Source of the DNA: DATKMG01 sp035541995
GTDB lineage: Bacteria > Acidobacteriota > Terriglobia > Versatilivoradales > Versatilivoraceae
Assembly (NCBI GenBank): GCA_035541995.1
Contig: DATKMG010000784.1
Span: 1-9,513, forward strand
DNA length: 9,513 nt
Reading direction: 5' to 3'
Made by a program: the position numbers and the translations under genes. The notes beneath the pieces are model-generated. The model had not been told where the DNA came from. It was given only the letters and a program-made list of their open reading frames with translations, and did no database searches. Positions 5,968-9,513 of this stretch are shown piece by piece; the first letter of the stretch is position 1; the number at the start of each line of letters is the position of its first letter.

Positions 5968-7062
5968 TCAGCGCACCTGCCCTCGTCCAGCAACTGTCCA
6001 AGAGCCCTCGACCACACCTTTCCTATGGAACCACAATGTATCGTGCATGTTGACACAAGCACAAACGTGGTTAGGCAGGATGGAGAGCCGCTCCCCGACT
6101 TTAGGTCGATGAGAAGACGAGGTAAGATCCAAGTGGCCATGTTCTTCCGACATAGACTCAAACTGGATGTCCGGGTATTCAAGAACCATGCCATACCCGG
6201 CCTTAGCGCCAGAAAGTAACCGGTCTCCCGAAAAAGTTTTGGATCCCCCGTCAATCATCGCTTTGCCAGGGACAGCATTGCTGATCACGGTCACCAAGAG
6301 TTTGAGCGCACAATTCTCAAGACGGCAGGCCCCGATGTCCAGCGTGTTTCGATCGTTGAACACATAGGTGCCGCTGCGAATCTCTGTCAGTCCCGCTAAA
6401 AGGTGACTGTTGTAAGCCGTCGGCGTGCTGCCGCCGCTAACCACTTCGCAGTGAAGACTCTGCCCGGCCAATCTCTTAAGAAATTCGGCGAGTTGAGCAC
6501 TGACTTTTGTCATTGCAGCAGGCTGATCGGCCGGCAAGGCCCAAACGTGTCCAGGGTAGAAAAGAATCCCGGCAAACCTGACGCCCGGCAGGCGTGTGAC
6601 CTGTTCTGCCAGATTCAGAACTTCATCAGGAGTCTGGAGGCCGCAGCGATGCATTCCCAAGTCGCACTCGACCAAGACGTCGAGGGAGCAGCCAGCTCGG
6701 GCTGCGGCCCGGGATATTCCCGCCAGTGCTTCACTAGAGTCCAATGAAACGGTAATTTTATGAGACCGGGCCAGCTTCATCACCCTGTCGAGCTTGGATT
6801 GACCCAGGATGGGATACGCAATCAGGATATTATCCAGGCCTGCCGCGGCCATCACCTCCGCCTCTCCGACCTTAGCGACAGTGATACCCCAAGCCCCAGA
6901 GCGAATCTGCATTCTCGCGATCTCGGGAATCTTATGGGTTTTAGTGTGAGGACGCAGTCGGAGGTTATATTGATTGCAGTAATCGGCCAGCTTGTTCAAG
7001 TTCTTTTCCAGGATATCCAGATCTACTACCACCGCGGGTGTGTCGAGTTCGTCTATTTGCAT
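5968..7062 (-). CDS. D-threonine aldolase / D-serine dehydratase-like PLP enzyme (fold type III)
   Basis: A 364-residue cytoplasmic enzyme of the alanine-racemase-fold group comprising D-threonine aldolase, D-serine dehydratase (DSD1) and 3-hydroxy-D-aspartate enzymes. The PLP lysine is K41 in RPHTKTHK. Typical family segments follow: VSGGSTPT (208-215), RSGTYVFND (229-237), DGGSKTFSGD (271-280) and SEEHG (305-309). The metal site is PNHVCACVN, with H332 and C334 as likely ligands. Characterised D-serine dehydratase uses a His-x-Cys zinc pair whereas D-threonine aldolase uses His-x-Asp, so this protein leans towards a dehydratase that makes an enamine. RidA directly downstream fits that. Start is the ATG at 7062, with an AGAGGGGG stretch upstream at somewhat long spacing. 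It is the first of four minus-strand enzyme genes. Substrate (D-serine, D-threonine, 3-hydroxy-D-aspartate) cannot be fixed from sequence. Confidence 0.9.
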   Translation of the reverse strand: MQIDELDTPAVVVDLDILEKNLNKLADYCNQYNLRLRPHTKTHKIPEIARMQIRSGAWGITVAKVGEAEVMAAAGLDNILIAYPILGQSKLDRVMKLARSHKITVSLDSSEALAGISRAAARAGCSLDVLVECDLGMHRCGLQTPDEVLNLAEQVTRLPGVRFAGILFYPGHVWALPADQPAAMTKVSAQLAEFLKRLAGQSLHCEVVSGGSTPTAYNSHLLAGLTEIRSGTYVFNDRNTLDIGACRLENCALKLLVTVISNAVPGKAMIDGGSKTFSGDRLLSGAKAGYGMVLEYPDIQFESMSEEHGHLDLTSSSHRPKVGERLSILPNHVCACVNMHDTLWFHRKGVVEGSWTVAGRGQVR

Positions 7063-7204
7063 CGCCGTTTCCCCCTCTTTTGTTACAGGACTCTACTTGT
7101 GCCAAGCAATCATATTAGGGTGAAATGCAAAACGCAACGCCGGGAGTATCATGGGGAGTCATCTATCCCAAGGATTCCCCCCATATGCCTCTCTGTTCAA
7201 TACC

Positions 7205-7239
7205 GTGTCCTGATTGGACATTGTGAAGCAGCAGGACAC
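7205..7239. repeat. Perfect 8-bp inverted repeat upstream of the four-enzyme set
   Basis: GTGTCCTG (7205-7212) and CAGGACAC (7232-7239) are exact inverted copies separated by 19 nt. They lie in the 270-bp gap between the glycoside-hydrolase-like gene and the PLP-enzyme gene. There is no adjoining U-tract on either strand. A second imperfect stem lies nearby, GGGGAGTC (7153-7160) with GATTCCCC (7173-7180), with one G-T wobble. Either may be an operator or an mRNA structure; no clear promoter boxes were found here. Confidence 0.4.
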
Positions 7240-7306
7240 CCCTGCACTTATCGATGAATGTCCGAGGTCCATTCCTTATAGATAGGCAAACTGCTTTCCG
7301 ACGCAT

Positions 7307-7332
7307 TCCCACACCTTTCTGCGGGAGTGGGA
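7307..7332 (-). repeat. Hairpin directly after the glycoside-hydrolase-like gene
   Basis: TCCCAC (7307-7312) pairs with GTGGGA (7327-7332) around a 14-nt loop, immediately beyond the TAG at 7335-7333. The position suits a transcript end, but no U-tract follows in the direction of transcription, so an intrinsic terminator is doubtful. Confidence 0.3.
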
Positions 7333-9513
7333 CTATCGATCACTTAATATCAGCAACCAACCCCTGCCGGGGGGAACAATGATTTCTTCCTCGGGGGCAT
7401 AACTCGCCGCCTCCTGGAAACCAGCAATGGCCGGGGCCTTGATCCTGCATTTGCTTGCCTCCAACCTCAGAGTTTTCCAATCGAAAGCGAGGTGGCAGCG
7501 AACTTCATCTTTGGCCCAGCTCGCAACGGCAACCAGAGTCTTGTCATTTCTTACATAGGCGGTGGCTAGAATGTACGGATGACTCGACTTCACCGGACAG
7601 TTAGGAACCCAATACCCAATCATCCGGCTTTGGTTGATTCCGAACTCATCCCATACTTTCCACAAAGGACGCGGGTCTCCGGCCCAAGGGAGTCGGCCGG
7701 TCATCCCGTAGACCATTCCTCGCCAGGGATTGCCCCCGTCCTGCAACATTTCACCCATCAGGCCGAACGGAATCCCGGACATTTCTATCAACCAAAAATC
7801 CGGTCGGGCATTGTAGTCGAAATACTCACCAAACCAAAGCCTGTTTAAATAGGGGAAGTGTTCCAGGTAGAGGTTTGCGCTGTTGGCAAATCCATCTCGC
7901 GCGTTAAATTGATTAGCCGAGTGCAAGTCAATAAGGGCGCCTGGCCGGCTATGGTCCAAGACTTTTCGAACTCGCTTCATAATGGTTCGGTCAAACGCCA
8001 CATCGTCAATGTAAAGGCCATCGATGCCAATGTTCTTTGCCAGCCAGTTCACCCCCTCGACGTAATAGTTGTGCCAGCGGGACTCACCACTGGTAATGAT
8101 GGCTGCATCCTCCAGCTCAGGAACAAACCAAGCCGCAATATAGTTGGATCCCAAATGTTCCTGCAGCCAGGAAGATCCGCCTCCTGATCCTCGCGAGAAG
8201 ATCTCGTCGTCCAGACTTCGTAAGGCGAAGAGTTCGGAAGCATGATTGGAAAGTTCCCGCACGGTGTAATAGATTTTGACCTTAAGACCTTTCTGATGCG
8301 CCTCGTCGATATAGGCTTTCATTTCCTCACAATGCAGAAAGGGGTAATTAATAAACGGATTAATTGAATTGGCGTGATGCACATTCACAATGTTCGCTCC
8401 ACTCTCCAAAACTTCACTGACCGGTTTGAATGCATGGTAGTAGCGGCTATTCCATTGCCCCTGGGTGTCGAGGAGTTTGAAAGGGGTAAGCATCAATCTA
8501 AAATTGAAATGGAGACTTCTCCCTGCCTCGATTTCTCTCGGCCCGCTGTAGGCCCGGACCATGAACGTCTGCGAATCGGCCTCTAGAAAGTTACATCCTC
8601 CCTTCCCATCGTTGTACCAGGATATAGGCATGTTGAGGGGTTTCAGCAAGTAGAAGTTGGTGTTTAAGGGACGTTCATAATTCTCAGCTTTGAGTGTCAG
8701 TTGCACACCGGCATTGACGTCGCCTACCCAGGCAGAATCCTGATTTCTTTTCTGGTTCCATTTCCAGCGCAACTCCTTGGGTCGGATGCCTCCGAGCACG
8801 TTCATGCCCATCATGTAGCGAGCAACATCGCGATGTAGAGGGACTTCCAGGCGGATGTCACTGACCCGAGTAGTTTGAGCGGCCCGCAGGTGCAGGTTAA
8901 ACTCGTTATTGCCATCAAACTCCATCTGAGCCTGAACTTCGAGTTGGAGATCCTCTGCAATAGCTAACGATCTCCAAGCTGCGGCGCCTTCGGTCTGCCT
9001 GGTGAATTGGAACTCCTTGATGGACCATGAGAGCACGCGGTGTTGACTGTCTTCCACCACGAATCTGATGGGGGAGGAAAGGAGTTCCCGGGCATGGTCC
9101 GACAGCACCGTCATTTCAGGCGCAAAGAAGCTCTGGATACCCTGGGGCATTCCGTCTTGCCCTACCAGCACCTGGCGACCAAGACAGCTGACCCTGTTCC
9201 CTTCTACTCTTACCGGAGTAAATGGGGATACCAGTTCATCGTCCGCTGCCAATTGGGAATCCAGCCATCGTAATCGCGAATGACGCCATGGTTCACTGTC
9301 ACCGGAATCGAGCAATTTCTGAGCTACAACCCCCAGCTTCAGGTGTAGGACTTTCTCCTCCCCGTCATTCAGAACTAGCTGAATGGACCCTTCGTAGGTA
9401 TCGGGCTGTGATCCTTCCGGTACCTGAATACCAAACCAGAGCGGTTTGACCTTCCCCTTTTCGACCGAACAAGGCTTTCGAAACGGCCTCCCCTGCCAGT
9501 CAATGCCTCCGGT
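7333..9513 (-). CDS. Large glycoside-hydrolase-like protein (DUF6067 / GH123-like type), 5' end outside window
   Basis: The frame is open without a stop from 9513 to a TAG at 7335-7333: 726 visible residues, with the true start outside. The TTG at 9315 is an arbitrary internal position, since the preceding 66 codons are clearly coding. Visible residues 26-64 form a beta-sandwich strand pattern (PLWFGIQVPEG, then DTYEGSIQLVL), followed by the segment EPWRHSRLRWLDS (74-86). Both are typical of the large proteins annotated as glycoside-hydrolase-domain or DUF6067. A long beta-rich middle domain leads to a TIM-barrel-like part at about 370-590 with GLKVKIYYTVREL, IDGLYIDD (D503, D504), LIDLHSANQ (about 527-535), and E551/E563 around LYLEHFPYL and WFGEYFDY. 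A C-terminal beta domain ends the protein. Acidic residues at barrel strand ends fit a glycosidase, but I cannot assign family or catalytic pair. It is the gene preceding the four-enzyme set by 270 bp, so probably separately controlled. Confidence 0.85.
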   Translation of the reverse strand, partial: TGGIDWQGRPFRKPCSVEKGKVKPLWFGIQVPEGSQPDTYEGSIQLVLNDGEEKVLHLKLGVVAQKLLDSGDSEPWRHSRLRWLDSQLAADDELVSPFTPVRVEGNRVSCLGRQVLVGQDGMPQGIQSFFAPEMTVLSDHARELLSSPIRFVVEDSQHRVLSWSIKEFQFTRQTEGAAAWRSLAIAEDLQLEVQAQMEFDGNNEFNLHLRAAQTTRVSDIRLEVPLHRDVARYMMGMNVLGGIRPKELRWKWNQKRNQDSAWVGDVNAGVQLTLKAENYERPLNTNFYLLKPLNMPISWYNDGKGGCNFLEADSQTFMVRAYSGPREIEAGRSLHFNFRLMLTPFKLLDTQGQWNSRYYHAFKPVSEVLESGANIVNVHHANSINPFINYPFLHCEEMKAYIDEAHQKGLKVKIYYTVRELSNHASELFALRSLDDEIFSRGSGGGSSWLQEHLGSNYIAAWFVPELEDAAIITSGESRWHNYYVEGVNWLAKNIGIDGLYIDDVAFDRTIMKRVRKVLDHSRPGALIDLHSANQFNARDGFANSANLYLEHFPYLNRLWFGEYFDYNARPDFWLIEMSGIPFGLMGEMLQDGGNPWRGMVYGMTGRLPWAGDPRPLWKVWDEFGINQSRMIGYWVPNCPVKSSHPYILATAYVRNDKTLVAVASWAKDEVRCHLAFDWKTLRLEASKCRIKAPAIAGFQEAASYAPEEEIIVPPGRGWLLILSDR

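Noticed and set aside
7098..7140. Possible leftward promoter with a TAATAT -10 box upstream of the PLP-enzyme gene
   Set aside because: The -10 is good but no acceptable -35 lies at 16-18 bp.
1..9513. CRISPR arrays, tRNA genes, transposases or attachment sites
   Set aside because: No regularly spaced direct repeats, tRNA-like cloverleaf signals or transposase-like proteins were seen on either strand.

Overview
The window is a bacterial chromosomal segment with roughly balanced base composition by eye. Genes are mostly preceded by Shine-Dalgarno sequences. The content is a Tat-signal protein, a secreted GH27 alpha-galactosidase with an Ig-like domain, an SGNH hydrolase with a long C-terminal extension, and a large glycoside-hydrolase-like protein. 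This mix fits heterotrophic glycan degraders of the Planctomycetota/Verrucomicrobiota or Acidobacteriota type. No rRNA or phylogenetic marker is present, so that assignment is only an impression.

Layout: (1) Positions 1-1723, minus strand: the first 31 codons of a Tat-exported protein (1-95) lie 80 bp downstream of a GH27 alpha-galactosidase (176-1723). (2) Positions 1724-2067: a divergent intergenic region with a GC-rich bipartite hairpin, a smaller hairpin near the GH27 start and a good sigma70-type promoter reading right. (3) Positions 2068-3324, plus strand: a secreted SGNH/GDSL hydrolase. (4) Positions 3333-3479, minus strand: a short coding-like segment without a proper start, perhaps a gene remnant. 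(5) Positions 3475-7062, minus strand: four enzymes in transcription order, namely a D-threonine aldolase/D-serine dehydratase-type PLP enzyme, a RidA-family imine deaminase, an M19 dipeptidase and an HpcH/HpaI-type aldolase. The last two are separated by 13 bp, and the aldolase Shine-Dalgarno directly abuts the dipeptidase stop codon. (6) Positions 7063-7332: an intergenic region with inverted repeats. (7) Positions 7333-9513, minus strand: a glycoside-hydrolase-like protein whose reading frame stays open to the window edge, so its start is outside.

The most interesting reading concerns the four-gene set. An M19 enzyme could release D-amino acids from dipeptides. The PLP enzyme has a His-x-Cys metal-site pattern like D-serine dehydratase and could eliminate water from a 3-hydroxy-D-amino acid. 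RidA could hydrolyse the resulting enamine/imine to a 2-oxo acid. The HpaI-type aldolase works on pyruvate-type oxo acids. This is an inferred pathway; the sequence directly supports only the family assignments and the gene order. The flanking genes point to degradation of galactosylated and acylated glycans outside the cytoplasm.
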